From: Lactobacillus apis
Lineage (GTDB): Bacteria > Bacillota > Bacilli > Lactobacillales > Lactobacillaceae
DNA: 64,000 nucleotides
Direction: 5' to 3'
Assembly (NCBI RefSeq): GCF_002837055.1
Contig: NZ_PDKP01000001.1
Span: 173,285 to 237,284, forward strand
In this document: one piece after another, positions 35,060 to 43,552 of the stretch
Layout of the letters: each line of letters starts with the position of its first letter
Position numbering within the stretch: the first letter of the stretch is position 1
Notes under the pieces: model-generated
Database searches by the model: none
Told to the model about the DNA's origin: nothing
What the model saw: only the letters and a program-made list of their open reading frames with translations
Made by a program: the position numbers and the translations under genes

Positions 35060-35959
35060 TTGAAGTTATTTGATTTAGCAAAAGAAGGGATAGAAATTAA
35101 GCAACAAGTCCCGCTTAGCAAATATACGTTTACAAAAACTGGTGGTCCAGCAGAGTATTTGGCTTTTCCGCAAAATCAAACAGAGCTTCAAAAACTGGTT
35201 GAAGCAGCTAATGCTGATCAAATACCGCTAACTGTTATTGGTAATGCATCAAATCTAATTATTCGTGATGGCGGCATTGACGGACTTGTCATTATTTTAA
35301 CCAAAATGGATAAGATTACCGTTGAAGATCAGACAGTTACTGCTCAAGCAGGTGCACGAATTATTGATACTGCTTTTATGGCAGCCAACCATGGACTTAG
35401 TGGAATGGAATTTGCGGCTGGTATTCCTGGTAGTGTTGGTGGCGCTGTTTTTATGAATGCAGGAGCATATGGCGGTGAAACTTGTGAGGCTGTTGCGTCG
35501 GTTACCGTAATGTCTGCAAAAGGTGAGTTTAAAACTTATACAAATGAGGAAATGGCTTTTTCATATCGACATTCACTTGTTCAAGAAACTGATGATATTG
35601 TCTTATCTGCGACCTTTGAATTAAAAAAAGGCCAGAAAAGTGAAATTTTAGCGCAGATGAACTATCTCAATGCATTGCGGCAATATAAACAACCATTAGA
35701 ATATCCTTCTTGTGGTAGCGTGTTTAAGCGTCCAGCTGGTCATTTTGTTGGTCCGATGATCATTAAAGCGGGTCTTCAAGGAAAACAAATTGGTGGTGCG
35801 CAGGATTCCACTAAACATGCCGGCTTTATTGTTAATAAAGGAGGAGCAACAGCTACGGACTATCTTGACTTAATCCATTTAATTCAAGAGAAGATTAAAG
35901 AGGAATTTGGTCTTGATTTAGAGACTGAAGTTAGAATTATTGGTAAGCCGAATGATTAA
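35060..35959 (+). CDS. murB: UDP-N-acetylenolpyruvoylglucosamine reductase
   Basis: MurB reduces UDP-GlcNAc-enolpyruvate to UDP-MurNAc with NADPH and FAD in peptidoglycan synthesis. FAD-binding blocks LTVIGNASNLIIRDGG and FAAGIPGSVGGAVFMNAGAYGGE are clear, and YPSCGSVFKRP carries the proton-donor serine of the short type II enzyme. The start is TTG 35060 with AAGGAG about 10 nt upstream. The 299-residue length is normal. It precedes cdaA by 34 bp and so sits at the head of a cell-wall precursor operon. Confidence 0.97.
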   Translation: MKLFDLAKEGIEIKQQVPLSKYTFTKTGGPAEYLAFPQNQTELQKLVEAANADQIPLTVIGNASNLIIRDGGIDGLVIILTKMDKITVEDQTVTAQAGARIIDTAFMAANHGLSGMEFAAGIPGSVGGAVFMNAGAYGGETCEAVASVTVMSAKGEFKTYTNEEMAFSYRHSLVQETDDIVLSATFELKKGQKSEILAQMNYLNALRQYKQPLEYPSCGSVFKRPAGHFVGPMIIKAGLQGKQIGGAQDSTKHAGFIVNKGGATATDYLDLIHLIQEKIKEEFGLDLETEVRIIGKPND

Positions 35960-35993
35960 GTTTTGCTTGTTACAATAATAGAAAGGAGTATCT

Positions 35994-36839
35994 ATGCAGT
36001 CAAACGGAATACATATTTTTACTTGGGCGAACTTCTCAACTATCTTAGACGTTTTGATTATTTGGTTTTTAGTTTACCATTTAGTCATTTTAATCCGAGG
36101 TACTAAAGCAGTTCAGCTTGCTAAGGGGATTGTCCTGATTTTTGTGGTGCGAATCGTTGCTGGAATTTTGCAATTGCATACCACGACCTGGTTAATCGAT
36201 CAAATTGTTTCTTGGTCGGTCGTCGGGATTATCATTATTTTTCAGCCCGAGATTAGGCGTGGACTAGAGCATTTGGGGCGTTTACCAATTTTTGCTGGTC
36301 GAGAAGACAGTGAACGTACTGAATCAATCAAGTTTATTAATGAACTTGATAAGGCAATTCAATATATGTCGAAAAGAAGAATTGGAGCATTAATCACTCT
36401 CCAGCAAGAAACAGGACTAGACGACTATGTTGAAACTGGTATTAAGTTGAATGCTGATGTAACTGGTGAGTTATTGATTAATATTTTTATTCCTAATACC
36501 CCGTTACATGATGGTGCTGTCATTATTAATAATGATCATAAGATTGCCGTTGCGGCAGCTTATTTGCCGCTTTCGGATAATAGTATGATTCCGAAGCGTT
36601 TGGGGACACGTCACCGTGCTGCTGTCGGAATTTCAGAAGTTACCGATGCGATTACAATTGTTGTTTCCGAAGAAACTGGTGGCGTGACAATTACGCGGAA
36701 TGGGCGTTTTCTAGTTGATATGACTCGTGATGAGTACATGAAATACCTGACTGCTGAACTTGTTCCTAAGAAAAATCAGGCAGAAAAATGGTATCAAAAA
36801 ATTGCTCGTAAAGTTTGGAAGTGGGGTGCTGACCGATGA
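35994..36839 (+). CDS. cdaA: Membrane diadenylate cyclase CdaA
   Basis: CdaA makes cyclic di-AMP from two ATP at the membrane. Three N-terminal hydrophobic helices (about 16-35, 42-62 and 70-83) are followed by the DAC domain with LHDGAVIIN (DGA 173-175) and GTRHRAA (RHR 206-208), both catalytic motifs intact. The 281-residue length is normal. Its end overlaps the start of cdaR by 4 bp. The gene order cdaA-cdaR-glmM is conserved in Firmicutes; CdaR and GlmM modulate the cyclase. Confidence 0.97.
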   Translation: MQSNGIHIFTWANFSTILDVLIIWFLVYHLVILIRGTKAVQLAKGIVLIFVVRIVAGILQLHTTTWLIDQIVSWSVVGIIIIFQPEIRRGLEHLGRLPIFAGREDSERTESIKFINELDKAIQYMSKRRIGALITLQQETGLDDYVETGIKLNADVTGELLINIFIPNTPLHDGAVIINNDHKIAVAAAYLPLSDNSMIPKRLGTRHRAAVGISEVTDAITIVVSEETGGVTITRNGRFLVDMTRDEYMKYLTAELVPKKNQAEKWYQKIARKVWKWGADR

Positions 36840-37810
36840 AAAACTTTTGGAAAAAATCTTGGTTCATTCGGTTAGTTTCACTACTGATTGCAATTTTATT
36901 GGTAATTTATGTTAATGACACACAGGGTGGTTTTTTAACTCAGGGACAGTCAAGTCGGACGAAACAAACTGCTAACAAAACACAAACGATTAGTGTTCCT
37001 TTGCAAGTTTCAGTTGATACAGATAAGTATTACGTTGTCGGCTATCCTGAAAAAGTAAGCATTACATTAGAGGGCTCTAATGCACTAGTGACATCAACTG
37101 TTAATACGCAAAACTTTCGGGCCTATATTGATTTGACTAAGAAAAAAATCGGTGGTCATGAAGTAAAAGTTCACGTTAACGGCATTAGCAGGCAACTTTC
37201 GTATTCAATCAATCCAAAAGTTGTTCGTGTTGATATTCAGAAAAGAAAATCAACAACAATGCCTGTTCAAATAGAGTATAATGAGAACGCTGTAGCTCAT
37301 GGTTATACGGTTGGCCATCCAAGCGTTTATCCGCAACAAGTTGAAGTTACTGGAGCACGGAGTGAGGTTGAACAAATTGACCAAATAGTCGCAAAGGTCG
37401 TTCTTCCAAGTGAAATGAAGCATGACTATGAACGGCAGGTTAGCCTTATTGCCTTAGATCACAAAAAAAGGCAGCTTAATGTTGTTATTGAACCTGCTAC
37501 AGCTAAGGTAACAATACCAGTTTCAGTCGCTCATAAACGAGTTAGGGTTAAGCTAGAACCAAAAAGTGAGCAAAGTGGAAAAATATATTCGCTAACGGCT
37601 AAACCGGACTATGTTACTATATATGGGGCAAAGGAAGATTTAGCCAAAATAAGTAAGCTAAAAGTTCCAGTCGACCTTAGTGAAATTGCAGTGTCGACAA
37701 GCAAAGTGGTTAAACTAGACTTGCCCGCGGGTGTAGTTAAGTCTGATCCCGTTCAACTTGGAATAGACATTAAAGTAGCAAATTCAAATGTAAAAAGTGA
37801 AAAAAATTAA
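36836..37810 (+). CDS. cdaR: CdaA regulatory protein CdaR (YbbR-domain protein)
   Basis: CdaR is a membrane-anchored regulator of the diadenylate cyclase. One N-terminal transmembrane helix (about residues 10-25) is followed by an extracytoplasmic region of about three YbbR repeats (for example about 50-130, 130-215 and 215-300) with recurring KVSITLEGS, QVEVTGARSEVEQI and YVTIYGAKEDL strands. The 324-residue length is normal. It overlaps cdaA by 4 bp and is 20 bp from glmM. Confidence 0.93.
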   Translation: MKNFWKKSWFIRLVSLLIAILLVIYVNDTQGGFLTQGQSSRTKQTANKTQTISVPLQVSVDTDKYYVVGYPEKVSITLEGSNALVTSTVNTQNFRAYIDLTKKKIGGHEVKVHVNGISRQLSYSINPKVVRVDIQKRKSTTMPVQIEYNENAVAHGYTVGHPSVYPQQVEVTGARSEVEQIDQIVAKVVLPSEMKHDYERQVSLIALDHKKRQLNVVIEPATAKVTIPVSVAHKRVRVKLEPKSEQSGKIYSLTAKPDYVTIYGAKEDLAKISKLKVPVDLSEIAVSTSKVVKLDLPAGVVKSDPVQLGIDIKVANSNVKSEKN

Positions 37811-37830
37811 GTAAAAGGAAGGTATTTTAG

Positions 37831-39183
37831 ATGTTGAAGTATTTTGGCACCGACGGTGTTCGTGGAGTAGCAAATCAAGATTTATCACCAGAATTGGCAT
37901 TTAAATTAGGACGTGACGGAGGTTATATTTTAACCAAGAACAAGGATAAAGATGAGCAAGCTAAAGTTTTAGTTTCTCGTGATACCAGAATCTCTGGTCA
38001 AATGTTAGAGTATTCGCTGATTTCTGGTTTGCTATCAGTTGGAATTGAAGTTTTAGAAGTTGGTGTAATTACGACCCCAGGTTTGTCATACTTAGTAAGA
38101 GCGCAAGGTGCAGATGCCGGCGTACAAATTTCCGCTTCTCATAATCCAGTTCAAGATAATGGAATAAAATTCTTTGGTAGCGATGGCTTGAAACTATCTG
38201 ATGAAATGGAAGAAGAAATCGAAAAGCTAATTGATGCTAAAGAAGATACCTTACCTCGTCCTTCAGCTGAGGGTTTAGGCTCAGTAACTGATTTTCACGA
38301 AGGTAGTGCAAAATACCTCCAATTCATTGAAAATACTATTCCAGTTGATTTAGATGGAATTAAAGTTGTTATTGATGGTGCTAATGGTGCTGCTAGCAAC
38401 TTGATTTCTCGTCTATTTGCTGATTGTGGTGTTGATTTTACTACGATTGCAACTCATCCAAATGGCTTAAACATCAATGATCACGTTGGTGCAACCCACA
38501 CAAAGAAGTTACAAGAAGAAGTAGTTAAACAAGGTGCCCAATTAGGACTTGCTTTTGATGGGGATGCTGATCGCTGTATTGCTGTTGATGAAAATGGTAA
38601 TGAAGTTGATGGAGACCACATTATGTACGTTTTGGGCAGCTACATGGAAGATGGTGGCCGTCTAAAAAAGGACACGATTGTAACTACCGTGATGAGTAAC
38701 TTAGGTTTTACTAAGGCACTTGAGAGAAAGGGCATTAAAAACATTCGTACTCAAGTAGGTGACCGTTATGTTTCCGAAGAAATGAGAGCAAATGGTTATA
38801 ATTTAGGTGGGGAACAGTCTGGTCACGTAATTATGAGCGACTACCATAATACTGGTGATGGGATGCTAACAGGTTTGCATTTAATGCTAGTAATGAAGAA
38901 GACTGGTAAATCACTAAGTGAACTACTTGAAGATTTCAAGGATTACCCTCAATGTCTTGTTAACGTTCCTGTAAAGGATAAGAAGAGCTGGAAAAAGCAT
39001 CGACCAATTCTTGATGTTATCAAGGAAGTTGAAGATGATATGAATGGTGATGGTCGTGTCGTAGTTAGACCTTCAGGTACGCAAGAGCTTTTACGGGTGA
39101 TGGCCGAAGGACCAACACAAGAGGAAACTGATGCTTATGTAAAACGCATCACTGATGTAGTTGAAAAAGAAATGGGCGTCTAA
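37831..39183 (+). CDS. glmM: Phosphoglucosamine mutase
   Basis: GlmM converts glucosamine 6-phosphate to glucosamine 1-phosphate for UDP-GlcNAc. The phosphoserine loop ISASHNP (Ser103), metal loop DGDADR and phosphate loop [12 protein letters not shown] are intact in a 450-residue protein. AAGGAAGG precedes the ATG. In other Firmicutes GlmM binds and inhibits CdaA, whose gene is in the same operon. A strong terminator separates it from glmS. Confidence 0.97.
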   Translation: MLKYFGTDGVRGVANQDLSPELAFKLGRDGGYILTKNKDKDEQAKVLVSRDTRISGQMLEYSLISGLLSVGIEVLEVGVITTPGLSYLVRAQGADAGVQISASHNPVQDNGIKFFGSDGLKLSDEMEEEIEKLIDAKEDTLPRPSAEGLGSVTDFHEGSAKYLQFIENTIPVDLDGIKVVIDGANGAASNLISRLFADCGVDFTTIATHPNGLNINDHVGATHTKKLQEEVVKQGAQLGLAFDGDADRCIAVDENGNEVDGDHIMYVLGSYMEDGGRLKKDTIVTTVMSNLGFTKALERKGIKNIRTQVGDRYVSEEMRANGYNLGGEQSGHVIMSDYHNTGDGMLTGLHLMLVMKKTGKSLSELLEDFKDYPQCLVNVPVKDKKSWKKHRPILDVIKEVEDDMNGDGRVVVRPSGTQELLRVMAEGPTQEETDAYVKRITDVVEKEMGV

Positions 39184-39206
39184 ATTTAACTAGTCCAATT
39201 AAAAGT

Positions 39207-39239
39207 AAAAGGCAGGAAAATATTTTTCCTGCCTTTTTT
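39207..39239 (+). terminator. Terminator after glmM
   Basis: AAAAGGCAGGAAAA pairs with TTTTCCTGCCTTTT around TAT, then T-run. Confidence 0.92.
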
Positions 39240-39264
39240 GTGTATACAATAGCACTTATCAGAC

Positions 39265-39278
39265 TTAGTATATACCAA
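39265..39278 (+). promoter_or_regulatory. NagR/GntR-like operator 1 of glmS
   Basis: TTAGTATATACCAA is a near-palindrome of the GTATATAC type, just upstream of the glmS -35. Confidence 0.5.
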
Positions 39279-39294
39279 TTATCATAATAATCAC

Positions 39295-39323
39295 TTGACC
39301 AATTTTTAAGTAAATATTATTAT
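39295..39323 (+). promoter_or_regulatory. glmS promoter
   Basis: TTGACC (39295-39300), a 17-bp spacer and TATTAT (39318-39323). No glmS ribozyme structure is recognisable in the leader of about 60 nt. Confidence 0.75.
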
Positions 39324-39344
39324 TCCATATGTAATAAAGAAACT

Positions 39345-39381
39345 TTTACTAGTCCAAAAAATAAAATATGGACTATACCAA
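39345..39381 (+). promoter_or_regulatory. NagR/GntR-like operators 2 and 3 in the glmS leader
   Basis: TTTACTAGTCCAAA (39345-39358) and ATGGACTATACCAA (39368-39381) share the half-site TGGACTA in opposite orientation and resemble GntR-family amino-sugar operators. Both lie downstream of the promoter, where binding would block elongation. Confidence 0.5.
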
Positions 39382-39392
39382 AGGAGAATAAT

Positions 39393-41204
39393 ATGTGTGG
39401 AATTGTTGGAATTATCGGTAAATCAGCTAAAGAAGTCGTATTAGATGGTTTAGCAAACTTGGAATACCGGGGATATGATTCAGCGGGCATTTATTTAAAT
39501 GACTTAAATGGGCGAGGATACTTGACTAAAACTACCGGGCGTATTAAGAACTTACGTGCTAAGATGACGCAGGATGAGGATGGACTTGTTGGAATTGGGC
39601 ACACGCGCTGGGCAACACATGGCAAGCCAACTGTAGCTAATGCACATCCACAATTTGATGAAACAAATCGTTTTTACATGGTTCACAATGGTGTAATTGA
39701 AAATTATCAAGAACTAAAGGATAAATATTTAAGTGACGTTAATTTTCAATCAGATACAGATACCGAAGTTATCGTTCAATTAATTAGTAAGGTTGTTAAT
39801 GACAAAAAGGTCGATACCTTTACAGCTTTAAAGATGGTGCTGGCAGAAGTAAAAGGCTCATACGCAATTCTCTTAGTTGACAATACAATTCCTGATCACA
39901 TTTTTATTGCTAAAAATAAGTCGCCACTAATGCTTGGACTAGGAAAAGACTTTAATGTAATTGCTTCAGATGCATTGTCAGTATTAGATCAAACCAAGAC
40001 TTTTATCGATTTGGCTGACGGTCAAGTTGGAGATATCACTAGGGATAACTACGTACTAGAAAATCTTACCGGAGAGAAAATTCAGTCAAAACCTTATGAG
40101 GTGAATATTGATCCTAACGCTGCTTCTAAGGGCACTTATGAATTTTATATGTTAAAAGAAATATGCGAGCAACCAAGTGTTTTGCGGCATTTGGCTCAAT
40201 ACTATTTAGATGAAGACGGTAAGCCAAAAGTTGATCAAGAAATCGTTGATGCACTGACACGAGCAGATCGTTTATATATCTTTGCGGCAGGCACCAGCTA
40301 CCATGCTGGTTTGGTTGGCAAAGTTTTGTTTGAAAAGTTTGCTAATATTCCGACAGAAGTTGGACTTGCATCAGAGGCTGGTTATCATTTCCCAATGATG
40401 TCGAAAAAGCCATTATTTATCTTTTTATCGCAATCTGGGGAAACGGCAGATTCACGTGTCGTTTTACAAGAAGCAATTAAGCGTAATATACCAACCCTTA
40501 CATTAACAAATGTTCCAGGTTCAACACTTGCTCGTGAAGCAAGCTATTCAATGTCACTTGAAGCGGGACCTGAAATTGCTGTTGCTTCAACCAAGGCTTA
40601 TACGGCTCAGGTGGTAGTTGAGGCAATACTAGCAAAAGCAATGGGAGAAAGAACTGGCAATGACGCAGCGAAAAATTTTGCTCTAAAGGAAAATTTAGCT
40701 TTAGCTGCTGAGGGAGTAGAACAAGTAATCTCCAGTAAAGAGAAAATTGAGCAATTAGCTAAAGAATATCTAGTACCGTCACGCAATGCTTTTTATATTG
40801 GACGCGGAATTGATTATCCACTTGCTCTTGAAGCTGCACTCAAACTGAAAGAAGTATCTTATATCCAAACAGAAGGATTTGCGGCAGCCGAATTAAAGCA
40901 TGGCACAATTTCGTTAATTGAAAAGAATACACCGGTAATTGGCCTAATTAATGATCCGGTTACAGCAGACCTAATGCGCGGGAACATCGAGGAGGTTGTC
41001 TCAAGAGGTGCTAGTGTGATTACCATTGCAAGTAAGAAACTGGCAAAACCTGACGACGATATCATTTTGCCAGATATTGATTATTATCTAACTCCACTTG
41101 TTAGTGTTGTTGCCGCTCAATTATTTGCCTATTATGCCTCTAAAGCTAAGGGCTTAGATGTAGATAAACCACGTAACCTTGCTAAAAGTGTTACTGTTGA
41201 ATAA
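39393..41204 (+). CDS. glmS: Glutamine-fructose-6-phosphate aminotransferase (isomerising)
   Basis: GlmS makes glucosamine 6-phosphate, the first step of UDP-GlcNAc synthesis. The N-terminal glutaminase begins MCGIVGIIG, leaving catalytic Cys after Met removal, and has RWATHGKP; two SIS domains follow (AAGTSYHAG and SQSGETADSR; later RGIDYPLALEAALKLKE). The C-terminus ends PRNLAKSVTVE, the usual end. The 603-residue length is normal. AAGGAG precedes the ATG. Control probably runs through the upstream palindromes rather than a ribozyme. Confidence 0.97.
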   Translation: MCGIVGIIGKSAKEVVLDGLANLEYRGYDSAGIYLNDLNGRGYLTKTTGRIKNLRAKMTQDEDGLVGIGHTRWATHGKPTVANAHPQFDETNRFYMVHNGVIENYQELKDKYLSDVNFQSDTDTEVIVQLISKVVNDKKVDTFTALKMVLAEVKGSYAILLVDNTIPDHIFIAKNKSPLMLGLGKDFNVIASDALSVLDQTKTFIDLADGQVGDITRDNYVLENLTGEKIQSKPYEVNIDPNAASKGTYEFYMLKEICEQPSVLRHLAQYYLDEDGKPKVDQEIVDALTRADRLYIFAAGTSYHAGLVGKVLFEKFANIPTEVGLASEAGYHFPMMSKKPLFIFLSQSGETADSRVVLQEAIKRNIPTLTLTNVPGSTLAREASYSMSLEAGPEIAVASTKAYTAQVVVEAILAKAMGERTGNDAAKNFALKENLALAAEGVEQVISSKEKIEQLAKEYLVPSRNAFYIGRGIDYPLALEAALKLKEVSYIQTEGFAAAELKHGTISLIEKNTPVIGLINDPVTADLMRGNIEEVVSRGASVITIASKKLAKPDDDIILPDIDYYLTPLVSVVAAQLFAYYASKAKGLDVDKPRNLAKSVTVE

Positions 41205-41239
41205 ATATTTTTTTAGAACTAGCAAAACAACTAGATACC

Positions 41240-41269
41240 GAAAAAAGTCGTAAGTAATTACGACTTTTT
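41240..41269 (+). terminator. Terminator after glmS
   Basis: AAAAGTCGTAA pairs with TTACGACTTTT, followed by T. Confidence 0.85.
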
Positions 41270-41314
41270 GTATAATGAAGGGGACGATGCAAAAAGCAGT
41301 GGGAGGAAAATACT

Positions 41315-42130
41315 GTGTCAATAAAATTAATTGCTGTTGATTTAGACGGCACTTTGCTTAGTAGTACTAACTCGATCTTGCCAGAAACAGAAAAGACTTT
41401 AAAAAATGCGATTAGCGAAGGAATTCAAGTGGTTCTTGCGACAGGTCGACCTTTATCTGGGGTAATGCCTTTTAACAAGCAATTGGGCCTGGCAGGAAAG
41501 AAGCAATATAACATTGTGTTTAATGGCGCGGTCATCCAAAACTTGGCAGGCGATGTTTTGATGAATCAAGAAATGAACTATCAGGATTTTTCCAATATGC
41601 GCAAACTTCAAAGACTTGCTCATGTTAATTTACATTTTGAAACGCCAGTGTGTTTTTGGACCTGTGATCGCGATTTAGGGGCTAATCTTGCAGTGAATGC
41701 CGCAATGACTAATAACATGATTAAAGTACGTAAGGCAGAGGAAATTCCACAAGATTTTGCTTTTAACAAAGTTGGCTTTAGCATGACTGAAGATGTTAAC
41801 GAGGTTGAAAAATTATGGAACAATATTCCCGAGTGGGCCTTTGCCAAGTATGATATTGTTCGAAGCTTTTCGACTAATGTTGAAATCAACATTAAAGATG
41901 CTTCTAAGGGTAACGCTCTTATGGTACTTGCTGATCGCTTGAAGATTGATCAGAGTCAAGTAATGGTCTTTGGCGATCAGGGGAATGACATTTCGATGTT
42001 TTCCAATCCAAACTTTAAAAAAGTTGCAATGGGAAACGCAATCGAACTGATTAAAGATAGTGCGGACTATGTAACTGATGATAATGACCATGACGGAATT
42101 GCCAAAGCATTAAAAAAATATGTTTTGTAG
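41315..42130 (+). CDS. Cof-type HAD-IIB phosphatase
   Basis: A 271-residue HAD hydrolase with motif I VDLDGTLL, motif II VLATGRP, a IIB cap, and motif IV VFGDQGNDISMF (a Gln replaces the more common Gly/Met after FGD). The lysine motif III is KGNALMVLADRL. The start is GTG 41315 with GGAGG 7-8 nt upstream. The next gene, a CopY-like repressor, follows 24 bp later, so the two may be cotranscribed. Substrate is unknown. Confidence 0.9.
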   Translation: MSIKLIAVDLDGTLLSSTNSILPETEKTLKNAISEGIQVVLATGRPLSGVMPFNKQLGLAGKKQYNIVFNGAVIQNLAGDVLMNQEMNYQDFSNMRKLQRLAHVNLHFETPVCFWTCDRDLGANLAVNAAMTNNMIKVRKAEEIPQDFAFNKVGFSMTEDVNEVEKLWNNIPEWAFAKYDIVRSFSTNVEINIKDASKGNALMVLADRLKIDQSQVMVFGDQGNDISMFSNPNFKKVAMGNAIELIKDSADYVTDDNDHDGIAKALKKYVL

Positions 42131-42154
42131 TAGAATAAAGTTAGGTTGATTATT

Positions 42155-42592
42155 ATGGTAGAAAAAAATAAAGAACATAATATTTCTGAAGCCGAGTGGG
42201 AAGTCATGAGGATAGTGTGGACACTTGGTGAAATTCATACTGGTGATATCATTAAGCAATTACAAGCTAAAAAGAACTGGTCAGAATCAACAATCAAGAC
42301 ATTGATTGGGAGACTAGTTAAAAAAGGTTTGCTAAAGACTAGAAAAGATGGACATCGGTATGCATACTCCGCAACTGTTACTCAAGTGCAGATGATGATT
42401 CAGGTTTCAAAAGAAATGATGAATCACATGTGTGATATGCATAAAGGACAAGTTCTAATTGAACTTTTGAAAGATATGCCATTATCTAAATCAGATATCT
42501 CGACAATTGAGGATGAGCTTGCTGGTAAGGAGAGTAAGGCGCCTGCAGTAATTAAATGTAACTGCTTAGTTTCAGGTCAACACGAATGCTAG
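42155..42592 (+). CDS. copY: CopY-type copper-responsive repressor
   Basis: A 145-residue BlaI/MecI/CopY-family repressor. The N-terminal winged helix (about 8-75, ISEAEWEVMRIVWTLG, WSESTIKTLIGRLVKKGLL) is followed by a dimerisation region and a cysteine-rich tail KCNCLVSGQHEC. That tail is a three-cysteine variant of the CopY metal site (usual form CxCx4CxC). I chose ATG 42155 with AGG 9 nt upstream; an in-frame TTG 9 bp earlier is possible. No cop box was seen directly upstream. The likely targets are the two cop boxes at 52.1 kb before the copper exporter genes. Confidence 0.85.
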   Translation: MVEKNKEHNISEAEWEVMRIVWTLGEIHTGDIIKQLQAKKNWSESTIKTLIGRLVKKGLLKTRKDGHRYAYSATVTQVQMMIQVSKEMMNHMCDMHKGQVLIELLKDMPLSKSDISTIEDELAGKESKAPAVIKCNCLVSGQHEC

Positions 42593-42626
42593 AACAATAG
42601 TTAATCTACCTAAGGGGGTAAGCTTA

Positions 42627-43340
42627 ATGAAGAAGTTTACTAGTATTTTTCTACGGTTGATCTTTGCCGCATTGGTTTGTCTATCAGGGTTATTTTTATT
42701 TGAAGGCGTTGCAACAATTAATGTTCAGAATGTTCCCAAAATGGCGAAAACGGTAATTGACAAGAATGTTAATAAGACTGGGGATGCTAATTTAAAGGGA
42801 TCGCTGCAGTTAGCAAAAGACTTTGGTGTTGAAGATAAGATTTTTGAACAACTACCACAAAAGTATCATCGAGATTTGTCTTATATTAACCTTTATAATT
42901 TGAGTGTGAGTTACCAAGAAAATGGTGAAGTTACAGCGCAAAATTTGAATTTATCTGAAAAGAATCAGGTTCAAAAGGCTGTCAATTACGTCATTTTAGA
43001 TCGGTTAAATAAAGAGCTCAAAAACAACGGCAAGCAAGTTAACGATACCATTAATGTTTTCCATTATTTCTTTTTCGCAGCTATTTTGCTTTTTGCTATT
43101 GCAGCTCTGTTTGTACTATTCGGTAGTTCTTGGGCTTCGATAGTTTTATTGATTGCCTCTGTAGGATCGTTTGGCGCACTGCAATATTACTTAAATCAGC
43201 TAACCCAAAACTTGCAGACAGAGCTTTATCATGGAATTTCATTGACCACTTCGTCTGTTTTATGGCTTGGCCTTGCCATGGGATTGGTGCTCGCATTTAT
43301 TTGGCCAGTGGTCCTAAAAATAACTAAAAAAAGAGAATAA
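42627..43340 (+). CDS. Integral membrane protein, TIGR01906-like
   Basis: A 237-residue membrane protein with one N-terminal helix (about 10-32), an extracytoplasmic region (about 33-140) and three C-terminal helices (about 148-168, 172-190 and 210-230). The layout resembles a family of uncharacterised lactobacillar and streptococcal membrane proteins; no catalytic motif is visible. It lies 34 bp after copY with a strong AAGGGGG site, so cotranscription with copY is likely, but a role in copper handling is not shown. A terminator follows. Confidence 0.65.
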   Translation: MKKFTSIFLRLIFAALVCLSGLFLFEGVATINVQNVPKMAKTVIDKNVNKTGDANLKGSLQLAKDFGVEDKIFEQLPQKYHRDLSYINLYNLSVSYQENGEVTAQNLNLSEKNQVQKAVNYVILDRLNKELKNNGKQVNDTINVFHYFFFAAILLFAIAALFVLFGSSWASIVLLIASVGSFGALQYYLNQLTQNLQTELYHGISLTTSSVLWLGLAMGLVLAFIWPVVLKITKKRE

Positions 43341-43348
43341 TTTAAAAT

Positions 43349-43389
43349 AGCATCGTCTATAGAAGTGACTATACTGACGGTGCTTTTTT
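43349..43389 (+). terminator. Terminator after the copY-linked membrane protein gene
   Basis: AGCATCGTC pairs with GACGGTGCT (one G-U), followed by six T. Confidence 0.88.
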
Positions 43390-43496
43390 GTGCTTAAAAA
43401 TTCTATAACCATGAAACTAAATAATTACAGTATTATTCGCAATTAGTGTGTATGATATTATTAGTCTTTTTATGAAAATAAGCAATATTATGATAT

Positions 43497-43505
43497 TGGT
43501 ATGAT
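43497..43505 (+). promoter_or_regulatory. Extended -10 promoter of the glycosyltransferase cluster
   Basis: TGGTATGAT is an extended -10 about 45 bp before the first glycosyltransferase gene. Confidence 0.5.
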
Positions 43506-43552
43506 AGAATTAAAAGTGCGAATTACAATATAACAAGGTAAGGGAGTAAATG

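Noticed and set aside
39240..39392. glmS ribozyme
   Set aside because: The leader of about 60-150 nt shows no ribozyme core or pairing pattern; promoter and palindromes fill it.
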